Assembly (NCBI RefSeq): GCF_021183625.1
Contig: NZ_CP089214.1
Coordinates: forward strand, 4,402,001 to 4,466,000
Source: Nocardia asteroides
Lineage (GTDB): Bacteria > Actinomycetota > Actinomycetes > Mycobacteriales > Mycobacteriaceae
Direction: 5' to 3'
Length of the DNA: 64,000 nt
Positions 25,882 to 34,223 of this stretch are shown in pieces. The notes under the pieces were generated by a model that ran no database searches, had not been told where the DNA came from, and worked only from the letters and a program-made list of their open reading frames with translations. The translations under genes were made by a program, and so were the position numbers. The stretch's first letter is position 1. Every line of letters begins with the position of its first letter.

Positions 25882-26307
25882 TCAGTCCGGGACGTTGTCC
25901 GAGAAGCCGAGGTCGCGCAGCGCGGCCTTGATCTTCGCCTGCGCCTCGTCGAGCGATTCGGCGCTCGGGTTCGGGTCGGCGCCGGAGATGTCGAAGTTGC
26001 CCATGTCGAAGGCCGGGAAGACGTGCACGTGCAGGTGCGGCACCTCCAGCCCGGCGATCAGCAGCCCGGCGCGCGGCGCGTCGAAGGCCGCGCGCACGGC
26101 CTTGCCGACGGTCTGCGCGACGCCGCTGATCCGGGCGAAGACGTCGGCGTCGACGTCCTGCCACTGGTCGATCTCCTTGCGCGGCACCACGAGGACGTGG
26201 CCCTGGGTGACCGGCGCGATGGTCAGGAACCCGACGAACTCGTCGTCCGCCCAGACGAAGCGCCCTGGCAGGTCACCGGCGATGATCGCGCTGAATACGG
26301 AAGCCAT
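25882..26307 (-). CDS. HIT-family protein
   Basis: A 141-residue histidine-triad protein (His91, His93, His95 in HLHVHVFP), a nucleotide hydrolase or transferase of the Hint/Fhit superfamily. Length and motif are complete. It shares a strand with the PH-domain gene upstream, 13 bp apart, and probably forms an operon with it. Compared with the second HIT gene at 32698 it has an extra C-terminal segment after the triad (FDISGADPNP). Substrate unknown. Confidence 0.88.
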   Translation of the reverse strand: MASVFSAIIAGDLPGRFVWADDEFVGFLTIAPVTQGHVLVVPRKEIDQWQDVDADVFARISGVAQTVGKAVRAAFDAPRAGLLIAGLEVPHLHVHVFPAFDMGNFDISGADPNPSAESLDEAQAKIKAALRDLGFSDNVPD

Positions 26308-26320
26308 GCCCGCAGCGTAG

Positions 26321-26698
26321 TCAGACGCCGACGAAGTGCGACAGGACGCCCTGCACCTCGTAGATGTCGACCTGCCGGTTGAACTTCTTCTGCAGCGGCT
26401 CGGACGCGCCGGAGATCCAGATCACCAGCTCGGCGTCGAGGTCGAAGGTGCCCGCGGTCTCCACCGCGAAGTGTGTGATCGAGCGGTACGGCACGCTGTG
26501 GTAGCTCACCTTGCGGCCGGAGAGCCCCTGCTTGTCAACCAGGATCAGCCTGCGGTTGGTGAAGAGCATGGCGTCGCGCACCAGGATGTAGGCCGAGTAG
26601 ATCTGCTCGCCGTTGCCGAGCAGCCGCCCGTACTCCTGCTGCGCCCGTGCGGGATCCACACTGCCCGCGTTGCCCATGATTCCGTCGATGAAGCCCAT
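26321..26698 (-). CDS. bacterial PH-domain protein (bPH_1, PF08000 type)
   Basis: A 125-residue protein matching the bPH_1 family over its full length: MGFIDGIMGNAG at the start, then LVRDAMLFTNRRLILVDKQG, HSVPYRSITHFAVETAGTFD, and DIYEVQGVLS near the end. It is a single soluble pleckstrin-like barrel with no membrane segment; function unknown. It starts at 26698 and is divergent from purD. The frame is open upstream well into purD, but only the 125-residue part is conserved. Confidence 0.85.
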   Translation of the reverse strand: MGFIDGIMGNAGSVDPARAQQEYGRLLGNGEQIYSAYILVRDAMLFTNRRLILVDKQGLSGRKVSYHSVPYRSITHFAVETAGTFDLDAELVIWISGASEPLQKKFNRQVDIYEVQGVLSHFVGV

Positions 26699-26792
26699 CG
26701 GATCTCCCCGTCCCGGTCCAGCGGCGGCGCGGTGGCGCCCCCGCTCCACTATGCCTGCGAGCAGGACACCTTCGTCCTCTACTCTGTTGCGC

Positions 26793-28067
26793 GTGCGCGC
26801 ACTCGTCATCGGTTCCGGAGCCCGTGAACACGCCCTCGCCCTCGCCCTGCGCAGGGACCCGGCGGTGACGGCGGTCGTCGTCGCGCCCGGCAACGCGGGC
26901 ATCGCCCAGCACGCCGAGCTGCGGCCGGTCGACCCGTCGTCCGGGGAGGCGGTGGCGGCGCTGGCCCGCGAGATCGACGCCGACCTGGTGGTGATCGGCC
27001 CCGAGGTGCCGCTGGTGCTCGGCGTCGCCGACGCGGTGCGGGCCGCCGGGATCGCCTGCTTCGGCCCGTCGGCCTCGGCCGCGCGGATCGAGGGCTCGAA
27101 GGCGTTCGCCAAGGACGTCATGGCCGCCGCCGGGGTGCGCACCGCGCACAGCGAGATCGTGGACACCCCCGCCGATCTGGACGCCGCGCTCGACCGCTTC
27201 GGCCCCACCTGGGTGGTCAAGGACGACGGGCTGGCCGCGGGCAAGGGCGTCGTGGTGACCCCGGATCGCCTCACCGCCCGCGACCACGGCGCCGAGCTGC
27301 TGGAGCAGGGGCACCCGGTGCTGCTGGAGTCGTTCCTGGACGGGCCGGAGGTGTCGCTGTTCTGCCTGGTCGACGGGGAGACGGTGGTACCGCTGCTGCC
27401 CGCGCAGGACCACAAGCGGGTCGGCGACGGCGACAGCGGCCCGAACACCGGCGGCATGGGCGCCTACACGCCGCTGCCCTGGCTGCCAGCGGGCGCGGTC
27501 GAGGAGATCGTGCGCGACGTGGTCGCGCCGGTCGCTGCCGAGCTGGTGCGCCGGGGCGCGGCCTTCTCCGGGCTGCTCTACGCCGGGCTCGCCATGGGCG
27601 CGGCCGGGCCCGCCGTCGTCGAATTCAACTGCCGCTTCGGCGATCCGGAGACCCAGGCGGTGCTCGCGCTGCTGGAGAGCCCGCTCGGCGAGCTGCTGCA
27701 CGCCACCGCCACCGGGCGGCTCGCGGAGCTGCCCGCGCCGCGCTGGGCCGACGGCGCCGCGGTGACCGTCGTGCTCGCCGCCGAGAACTACCCCGCGCAC
27801 CCCCGGCTCGGCGACGTCGTCGCCGGGGCGGGCGAGACCGGCCCGGACGAGGCGACCGTGCTGCACGCCGGGACCGCGCTGCGCGACGGTGCGCTGGTCT
27901 CGGCCGGTGGCCGGGTGCTGAGCGTGGTCGGCACCGGCGCCGACCTGGCCGCCGCGCGGGAGCAGGCGTACGCGCGGATCGGCTCGATCAAGCTGCCCGG
28001 CGGCCACTACCGCACGGATATCGGGCTCGGCGCGGTCGAGAACCGGATCGCGCTCAGTTCAAGCTGA
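26793..28067 (+). CDS. purD: phosphoribosylamine-glycine ligase
   Basis: A 424-residue ATP-grasp enzyme (GAR synthetase), second step of purine synthesis: phosphoribosylamine + glycine + ATP to GAR. It starts VRALVIGSGAREHALA (GTG at 26793), the conserved GARS N-terminus; codons upstream are unconserved and may not be translated. Signature segments LLPAQDHKRVGDGDSGPNTGGMGAY and FNCRFGDPETQ are clear. It is divergent from the bPH_1 gene with 94 bp between. The 3' end overlaps the convergent M23 gene by 14 bp. First of the seven pur genes scattered through this region. Confidence 0.96.
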   Translation: MRALVIGSGAREHALALALRRDPAVTAVVVAPGNAGIAQHAELRPVDPSSGEAVAALAREIDADLVVIGPEVPLVLGVADAVRAAGIACFGPSASAARIEGSKAFAKDVMAAAGVRTAHSEIVDTPADLDAALDRFGPTWVVKDDGLAAGKGVVVTPDRLTARDHGAELLEQGHPVLLESFLDGPEVSLFCLVDGETVVPLLPAQDHKRVGDGDSGPNTGGMGAYTPLPWLPAGAVEEIVRDVVAPVAAELVRRGAAFSGLLYAGLAMGAAGPAVVEFNCRFGDPETQAVLALLESPLGELLHATATGRLAELPAPRWADGAAVTVVLAAENYPAHPRLGDVVAGAGETGPDEATVLHAGTALRDGALVSAGGRVLSVVGTGADLAAAREQAYARIGSIKLPGGHYRTDIGLGAVENRIALSSS

Positions 28068-29217
28068 GGCCGCGGAGCGCGAACCAGCGCTGCGGGTCGA
28101 CGTGCTGGCCGCCCTCGATCACCTCGAAGTGCAGGTGCGGGCCGGTGGAGTCGCCGCGGTTGCCGATCCGGGCGATCTGCATGCCCGCGGGCACCCGCTC
28201 GCCGACCGAGACGAAGAAGTCGTACATGTGGCCGTAGACGGAGATGGTGCCGTCGTCGTGCCTGATTCGCACCCAGAGGCCGAAGCCCTGGGCCGGGCCC
28301 GCGTCGATCACGGTGCCGTCGGCGACCGCGTAGATCGGTGAGCCGATCGGGCCCGCGATGTCGATGCCCTGGTGCATGGTGCCCCAGCGGGAGCCGAAAC
28401 CGCTGGTGAAAAGCCCGCGCGCGGGCAGGACGATGCCGCCGGGGCCGGGGATCACCGAGCCGGGGGTGCTGCCGGGGACCGGGGCGACGCCGGTGGTGAG
28501 CCAGGGGACCGCTTCGCCAGCGGCGGCCGCGGCGGCCTCGGCGCGGGCGCGCTCCAGGGTGGCGCGGGCGGCGGCGGCGACCACGGCCTGTTCGCGCAGC
28601 CGCTCGCCGTTGGCGACGGCGTCGAGGAGGCGGCGGATCGACGGGGTCGAGGTCTGGACCTGCGGGGGGTAGGGGAGCGCGACGCGCTGGGCCTCGCCGG
28701 GGGCGAGCGGGCGGTTCACGACGGCGCCGTTGTTCGCGGCGTCGCCGGTCGCCAGGACGGCGATCACCAGCACCCCCGCGATGAGGTAGCGGTGGTCCTT
28801 GGCACGGGTGCGCAGTTCGTCGCGGGTGGGGCGGCGCTGCCAGAGTTCGCGGGGGGTCGGCGCCTCGCGCAGGGTCGCGGCGGCGTCGTGCCGCAGGGTC
28901 GCCAGGGTGGACCGGCCCGCCCAGGCGTGCGGGTCGCGGTCGCGCAGGCGCGGGGCCGTCGCGCCCGCGGCGAGGTCTGCCGCGAGCACGTTGTCGTGCT
29001 CCGCGCCGGAGCCGTCGGGCGCCGTGACCGCCGCCCCGTTCTCCGCCTGACCCCCGGCCCCGTTCTCCGCCGGGCCCCCGGCCCCGTTCTCCGCCGACTC
29101 CGGCGCAGACGACTTCCCCCGCCGCCACCGCTTCCGCCGGTCCGGCGGGACGATCACGGTGCCCCCGGCGCGGTCGAGGCGGGGGCGGCGCGCCTCATCG
29201 TCCATTGCGCCGACCAT
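28054..29217 (-). CDS. membrane-anchored M23 (LytM-like) metallopeptidase
   Basis: A 387-residue protein. A disordered cytoplasmic N-terminus carries tandem ENGAGG-type repeats (about residues 44-60; DNA repeats of 24 bp at 29043-29093), followed by one transmembrane helix (about 142-160), a linker with an Ala-rich coiled segment, and a C-terminal M23 domain. Zinc ligands are visible in HQGID and HLHFEV, plus YGHMYDF. The domain faces the wall. M23 proteins cut peptidoglycan or regulate other amidases; which applies here cannot be told. The start codon has an alternative at 29205. Convergent with purD, with a 14-bp overlap. Confidence 0.88.
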   Translation of the reverse strand: MVGAMDDEARRPRLDRAGGTVIVPPDRRKRWRRGKSSAPESAENGAGGPAENGAGGQAENGAAVTAPDGSGAEHDNVLAADLAAGATAPRLRDRDPHAWAGRSTLATLRHDAAATLREAPTPRELWQRRPTRDELRTRAKDHRYLIAGVLVIAVLATGDAANNGAVVNRPLAPGEAQRVALPYPPQVQTSTPSIRRLLDAVANGERLREQAVVAAAARATLERARAEAAAAAAGEAVPWLTTGVAPVPGSTPGSVIPGPGGIVLPARGLFTSGFGSRWGTMHQGIDIAGPIGSPIYAVADGTVIDAGPAQGFGLWVRIRHDDGTISVYGHMYDFFVSVGERVPAGMQIARIGNRGDSTGPHLHFEVIEGGQHVDPQRWFALRGLSLN

Positions 29218-29258
29218 ATCCCCGGCCGCTCGCGGACGGGTGCTCTACCGTCGGACGG

Positions 29259-30422
29259 GTGTCCATGCAATCGCGCCGGTCGACCATCCCCCCTTTCTAC
29301 GTCATGGACGTCTGGAAGGCCGCAGCCGCGCGCGCCCGCAGCCACGGTGACGTGCTGGTACTCGCCGCGGGGCAGCCATCGACCCCCGCCCCGGCTCCGG
29401 TGCTGCGCGCCACCGGAGCCGCGCTCGGCACCGAGCTCCTCGGCTACACCGAGACCTTCGGCATCCTGCCGCTGCGCGAAGCCATCGCCGAGCACCACGC
29501 GACCACCTACGGCTACCCCGTCGACCCGGACGACGTCGTGGTGACCACCGGCTCCTCCGGCGCCTTCACCCTGCTCTTCCTCGCCGCCTTCGACCCGGGC
29601 GACACGGTGGTGGTGGCCCGCCCCGGCTACCCCGCCTACCGCAACACCCTCACCGCGCTCGGCTGCCGGGTGCTGGAGCTGGACTGCGGCGAGCAGACCA
29701 GGTTCCAGCCGACGGTCGCCATGCTCGCGGCGCTGCCCGAGCCCCCCGCCGGGCTGGTGGTCGCGAGCCCGGCCAACCCCACCGGCACCATGATCGACCC
29801 GGCCGAGCTGGCCGCGCTCGCCCGCTGGTGCGAGGCGAACGGCACCCTGCTGATCTCGGACGAGATCTACCACGGCATCACCTACGAGGACAGCATCGGC
29901 GGCACCTCGTCGGCCTGGGAGACCTCGAGGGAAGCTGTGGTGATCGGCTCGGTGTCGAAGTACTTCTCGATGACCGGCTGGCGGCTCGGCTGGATGCTCG
30001 CCCCCGCCGGGCTGCGCCCCGCGCTGCAGCGGCTGGCCTCGAACATGACGGTCTGCCCGCCCGCGATCTCGCAGTACGCGGCGGTGCACGCCTTCGGCGC
30101 GGAGGCGAAGCAGGAGCTCGACGGCCACGTGCGGCGCTACGCCGTGAACCGGAAACTGCTGCTGGAGGGGTTGCCGAAGATCGGGATCACCGATCTGGCC
30201 CCGGCCGACGGCGCCTTCTACGCCTACGCCGACGTCGGGCACCACACCAGGGATTCGCTGGCCTGGTGCGCGGAGGTGCTCGCGCACACCGGCGTCGCGC
30301 TGGCGCCGGGGCTCGATTTCGACACCGCGCGCGGGCACCGCACCGTTCGCTTCTCGTTCGCGGGCGCCACCGCCGACATCGAGGGGGCGCTGGCCCGGCT
30401 CGGCCCCTTCCTGACGCGCTGA
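29259..30422 (+). CDS. pyridoxal-phosphate aminotransferase, class I/II
   Basis: A 387-residue fold-type I aminotransferase. Key parts are TGSSGAFTLLF (cofactor phosphate), ASPANPTGTMI, DEIYHGITY, and the Schiff-base Lys in SVSKYFSMTGWRLGW. Divergent from the M23 gene by 41 bp. GTG at 29259 or ATG at 29265 may be the start; the earlier frame extension overlaps the M23 gene. No biosynthetic partner lies next to it, so the amino donor and acceptor cannot be named; aspartate- or alanine-type enzymes are both possible. Followed by a 159-bp gap then a TetR gene. Confidence 0.88.
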   Translation: MSMQSRRSTIPPFYVMDVWKAAAARARSHGDVLVLAAGQPSTPAPAPVLRATGAALGTELLGYTETFGILPLREAIAEHHATTYGYPVDPDDVVVTTGSSGAFTLLFLAAFDPGDTVVVARPGYPAYRNTLTALGCRVLELDCGEQTRFQPTVAMLAALPEPPAGLVVASPANPTGTMIDPAELAALARWCEANGTLLISDEIYHGITYEDSIGGTSSAWETSREAVVIGSVSKYFSMTGWRLGWMLAPAGLRPALQRLASNMTVCPPAISQYAAVHAFGAEAKQELDGHVRRYAVNRKLLLEGLPKIGITDLAPADGAFYAYADVGHHTRDSLAWCAEVLAHTGVALAPGLDFDTARGHRTVRFSFAGATADIEGALARLGPFLTR

Positions 30423-30581
30423 AACACCCTGTCTCAGTACCGTTGTCCGAATTAGCTGGCTCCCAACAACTTTGCGCGGTACGGCACCGCGGGCAGCGCA
30501 ATTGGGTAAAAATCGGGTAACTGTGTTCTTCCTCTTTCGATTTCGCACGGATGTATTGATGACGACTGGCACGATGGCACG

Positions 30582-31220
30582 GTGATAACCGCGACGACCC
30601 CGAAAGGCGAACGGCGTCGCCAGGCTCTGGTCGCAGCCGCCGCAGACCTCCTGCTCGAAGGCGGTTTCGAGGCGGTGCGGCACCGATCGGTCGCAACCCG
30701 CGCCGACCTGCCACTGGCATCGACGACGTATTACTTCGAATCCCTCGAGGATCTGATCGCGCGCGCGGTCGAGTTCGCGGGCAACACCGAAGTCGACGGC
30801 ATGCGCAGGCGGGTCGGCGAGGTGAGCCACCGCCGCCGCGGCGCGGAGGCGACCGTCGACCTGGTGCTCGACCTGCTGATCGGCCCGGAGGGCACCGACG
30901 ACGGCGCGCGCGGCAGGCTGATCGCCCGCTACGAGCGTTCGGTCGCCTCCGCCAGGCACCCCGAGCTACGCGGCGTGCAGCTCCGACTACGCCAGCAGCT
31001 CGACGAGCTGCTCGCCGACGTGCTGCGCCGCTCCGACCGGGTGGTCAGGCAGGAGCAGCTGCGCAGGCTGGTCGCGGTGGTGGACGGCGCGGTGGTCGCC
31101 GCGCTCGGCGAGATGAACCCGGAGCCGCGCCGGGCGGCCCGCGGCGCGCTGCTCGAGGTGATCGACATCGTCGCCCCGCCGACGTCCCAGCAGCCCGATC
31201 GGCTCCGGTCACTAGACTGA
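30582..31220 (+). CDS. TetR-family regulator
   Basis: A 212-residue TetR protein, located just before purB, in the place of Rv0775 in M. tuberculosis. The helix-turn-helix (VRHRSVATRADLPLASTTYYFES) is at about residues 28-50. GTG start at 30582. The 159-bp upstream gap is less GC-rich than the genes and should hold its promoter. The gap to purB is only 6 bp, so the two may be co-transcribed. Target genes unknown; no TetR-like palindrome stood out near it. Confidence 0.82.
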   Translation: MITATTPKGERRRQALVAAAADLLLEGGFEAVRHRSVATRADLPLASTTYYFESLEDLIARAVEFAGNTEVDGMRRRVGEVSHRRRGAEATVDLVLDLLIGPEGTDDGARGRLIARYERSVASARHPELRGVQLRLRQQLDELLADVLRRSDRVVRQEQLRRLVAVVDGAVVAALGEMNPEPRRAARGALLEVIDIVAPPTSQQPDRLRSLD

Positions 31221-31226
31221 CCGGAC

Positions 31227-32690
31227 GTGACCACTGCCGAGACCGCCCCCGCACCCGAGAACACCGCGCCCGGCCGGGTGCCCAACGTGCTCGCGACCCG
31301 CTACGCCGGGCCCGAGCTGGTGCGGCTGTGGTCGCCGGAGAACAAGATCGTGCTCGAGCGCAGGCTCTGGCTGGAGGTGCTGCGCGCGCAGTCCGAGCTC
31401 GGCGTGGACGTGCCCGCCGAGGTGGTCGCCGACTACGAGCGCGTCATCGATCAGGTCGACCTCGGCTCGATCGCCGCCCGTGAGCGGGTCACCAGGCACG
31501 ACGTGAAGGCCAGGATCGAGGAGTTCAACGCCCTCGCCGGCCACGAGCACGTGCACAAGGGCATGACCAGCCGCGACCTCACCGAGAACGTGGAGCAGCT
31601 GCAGATCCGGCTCTCGCTGGAGCACGTGCACACGCACGGGGTCGCGGTCGCGGCCCGGCTGGCCGAGCGCGCCGCCGAGTACCGCGCCCTGGTCATGGCC
31701 GGGCGCTCGCACAATGTCGCCGCGCAGGCCACCACGCTCGGCAAGCGCTTCGCCTCGGCCGCGGACGAGCTGCTGATCGCGCTCACCCGGCTGCGCGAGC
31801 TCATCGACCGCTACCCGCTGCGCGGGATCAAGGGCCCGATGGGCACCGCGCAGGACATGCTCGACCTGCTCGGCGGCGACCCGGAGAAGCTGGCCCGGCT
31901 GGAGCGCCAGGTCGCCACGCACCTCGGCTTCGCCACCGTGCTCACCAGCGTCGGCCAGGTGTACCCGCGCTCGCTCGACCACGACGTGCTCTCCGCGCTG
32001 GTGCAGGTGGGCGCCGGGCCGTCGTCGTTCTCGCACACCGTGCGGCTGATGGCCGGGCACGAGCTGGTCACCGAGGGTTTCCAGCCCGGGCAGGTGGGCA
32101 GCTCGGCCATGCCGCACAAGATGAACACCCGCTCCTGCGAGCGGGTGAACGGCCTGCAGGTGGTGCTGCGCGGGTACGCCTCGATGGCTGCGGAGCTGGC
32201 GGGCGCGCAGTGGAACGAGGGCGACGTCTTCTGCTCGGTGGTGCGCCGGGTCGCGCTGCCGGACGCCTTCTTCGCCATCGACGGCATGATGGAGACCTTC
32301 CTGACCGTGCTCGCCGAGTTCGGCGCCTACCCGGCGGTGGTCGCGCGGGAACTCGACCGCTACCTGCCGTTCCTCGCCACCACCAGGATCCTGATGGCGG
32401 CGGTGCGCGCCGGGGTCGGGCGGGAGACGGCGCACGAGGTCATCAAGGAGCACGCGGTCGCGGTGGCGCTCGCGATGCGCGAGCAGGGCCGCGAGCCCGA
32501 CCTGCTGGACCGGCTGGCCGCCGACGACCGGCTGCCGCTCGACCGCGCCGCGCTGGACGCCGCGCTCGCCGACAAATCGGCCTTCGTCGGCGCCGCCGAG
32601 GCGCAGACGGGGGCTGTGGTCTCGGCAGTCGAGGAGCTGGTGGCCCGCTACCCGGACGCGGCAGGCTACACCCCGGCGCCGATCCTCTGA
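31227..32690 (+). CDS. purB: adenylosuccinate lyase
   Basis: A 487-residue fumarase/aspartase superfamily enzyme. It acts twice in purine synthesis: SAICAR to AICAR and adenylosuccinate to AMP, releasing fumarate. The signature SSAMPHKMN and the catalytic HEHVHKGMTSRDL segment are intact. GTG start. In M. tuberculosis purB is followed within 4 kb by purC; here a HIT gene follows 8 bp after the stop and purC is absent from the region. Confidence 0.96.
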   Translation: MTTAETAPAPENTAPGRVPNVLATRYAGPELVRLWSPENKIVLERRLWLEVLRAQSELGVDVPAEVVADYERVIDQVDLGSIAARERVTRHDVKARIEEFNALAGHEHVHKGMTSRDLTENVEQLQIRLSLEHVHTHGVAVAARLAERAAEYRALVMAGRSHNVAAQATTLGKRFASAADELLIALTRLRELIDRYPLRGIKGPMGTAQDMLDLLGGDPEKLARLERQVATHLGFATVLTSVGQVYPRSLDHDVLSALVQVGAGPSSFSHTVRLMAGHELVTEGFQPGQVGSSAMPHKMNTRSCERVNGLQVVLRGYASMAAELAGAQWNEGDVFCSVVRRVALPDAFFAIDGMMETFLTVLAEFGAYPAVVARELDRYLPFLATTRILMAAVRAGVGRETAHEVIKEHAVAVALAMREQGREPDLLDRLAADDRLPLDRAALDAALADKSAFVGAAEAQTGAVVSAVEELVARYPDAAGYTPAPIL

Positions 32691-32697
32691 GCGCGCC

Positions 32698-33123
32698 GTG
32701 AACCCGTACACGATCTTCGCCGACATCATCGCCGGGCGGGCCCCGGCCAGCGTGGTGTACGACGACCCCGATGTGCTCGCCTTCCTCGACATCCGCCCGG
32801 TCACCCCCGGCCACCTGCTGGTGGTGCCGAAGGTGGTGGCGCGCAGCCTCGCCGAGCTCGACCCGGCGCTCGGCGGGAAGCTGTTCCAGGTGGGGCAGCG
32901 GCTCGCGGCGGCGCTGCGGAGCAGCGAGGTCGGCTGCGACGGGGTCAACTTCTTCCTGGCCGACGGGGTGACCGCGGGCCAGGAGGTGTTCCACGTGCAC
33001 CTGCACGTCATCCCGCGCACGCCGGGCGACGGGTTCGGGCTGCGGGCGCGGGCCACCAGCCCGCACCGCGCCGACCTGGACTACCTCGCCGGTTCCATCC
33101 GCGGCGCGCTCTCCCGCGGGTAG
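32698..33123 (+). CDS. HIT-family protein (second copy)
   Basis: A 141-residue histidine-triad protein with His99, His101 and His103 (HVHLHVIP) and the usual N-terminal IFADIIAGRAPASVVYDD. GTG start 8 bp after purB, so probably the same transcript. It is closer to Hint-type nucleoside phosphoramidases than the copy at 25882 (it keeps IP after the triad). Convergent with the DUF2330 gene with only 1 bp between stops. Confidence 0.88.
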   Translation: MNPYTIFADIIAGRAPASVVYDDPDVLAFLDIRPVTPGHLLVVPKVVARSLAELDPALGGKLFQVGQRLAAALRSSEVGCDGVNFFLADGVTAGQEVFHVHLHVIPRTPGDGFGLRARATSPHRADLDYLAGSIRGALSRG

Positions 33124-33124
33124 C

Positions 33125-34177
33125 TCAGCGCGCCCTGCGGAAGACCCGGAGCACCGCGATCACCACCAGGGTGGCGGCGAGCAGCGCGGCGCCGAGGATC
33201 ACCGGCCCGGCCGGGGCGCCGAGCACCTGCACCTGCTCGGTGCGGGTGATCCGCTCGCGGTGCTCGGCGTCGGAGTCGGCATCGGCGAAGGTGAAGTCGC
33301 TGGTGATCCGCGCGGGATCGGTGATCGAGACGGCGAGTTCGGTGAGGTAGTCGGCGCCTCCCGCGGTGAGCTCGCGGAGCAGCGGGTCGTCGGTCTCGGT
33401 CAGCCGCCCGGCGAACTCGACCTCGGTGAACTGCCGCGGCACGTCCGGGTCGGTGCGGCGCACCCGGTGCTCGCCGAGCACGTAGAGCCGCACCGACTGC
33501 GGCAGCGTCGCCGCCGACGACATGCGCATGGGGTAGACCGGGGCGGTGGCGTCGAAGGTGAGCCGCACCGGGTCGAGCGCGCCGTCCAGCCCGTCCGCGC
33601 CGGTGAGCCGGATGGCGACGAACGACCAGCCGTCCGCCAGGTACGGCGCGAGCGTATCGACCACCTCGGAGCGCATGTGATATCCGTTGTCGCGCAACCA
33701 GTTCCGCACACCGTCGAGGCCGCCGCCGGAGAGCGTCGTCGCCTCCAGCGGGCCGAGCGTGACCTGGTTCAGCACGGTCGGGCCCGCGCCGGGCGCGGCG
33801 GCCGAGCTGAGCCCGTCGAGGTCGTCGGAGCCGAAGAAATCCCGCTCGGTGACGATCTCCGGCGCGGTCCGCCGCTCGAGCTCGTCGAAGGTGCCCGCGG
33901 AGCCCGCGCTCACCGTGGCCGGGGCCGGGGTCGGGACGACGAGCGCGGCGCGGTCGCCGTCGGAGCGCAGGGCGAGCTGCATGAGGATGGTCTGCCGCGC
34001 GCCGTCCCAGTGCACCAGCGCCACTTCGTTGTTCACCGTGGCGATCTCGCCGGTTCCGGCGACGGCGCCGCAGGCACAGGCCGCGGCGGGGACGGCGGCG
34101 CCGCCGGTCAGCGCGGCCACCGCGAGGAGCAGGGTTGCCAGCACACCGGCCGGACGGGGGCGTGCGGCGAGAGGCAT
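33125..34177 (-). CDS. DUF2330 exported/membrane protein
   Basis: A 350-residue protein with an N-terminal signal (VLATLLLAVAALTGGAAVPAAA) followed by ACACG, which may be the mature start. A large extracytoplasmic domain of about 290 residues fits the DUF2330 family, and a C-terminal transmembrane helix (about 325-345) ends with a positive tail (RVFRRAR). Function unknown. Start codons of this gene and the protease II gene are only about 47 bp apart, so the promoter is short. The domain begins with a conserved region (NNEVALVHWDGARQTILMQL). Confidence 0.75.
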   Translation of the reverse strand: MPLAARPRPAGVLATLLLAVAALTGGAAVPAAACACGAVAGTGEIATVNNEVALVHWDGARQTILMQLALRSDGDRAALVVPTPAPATVSAGSAGTFDELERRTAPEIVTERDFFGSDDLDGLSSAAAPGAGPTVLNQVTLGPLEATTLSGGGLDGVRNWLRDNGYHMRSEVVDTLAPYLADGWSFVAIRLTGADGLDGALDPVRLTFDATAPVYPMRMSSAATLPQSVRLYVLGEHRVRRTDPDVPRQFTEVEFAGRLTETDDPLLRELTAGGADYLTELAVSITDPARITSDFTFADADSDAEHRERITRTEQVQVLGAPAGPVILGAALLAATLVVIAVLRVFRRAR

Positions 34178-34223
34178 GGAGCGAGCCTAATCACGGCGGC
34201 TTCGCGACAGTAGGGTGGTGCGC

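Noticed and set aside
29040..29100. Possible CRISPR or minisatellite in 24-bp repeats
   Set aside because: Only two to three degenerate copies, in frame within the M23 gene, encoding ENGAGG units; no spacers.
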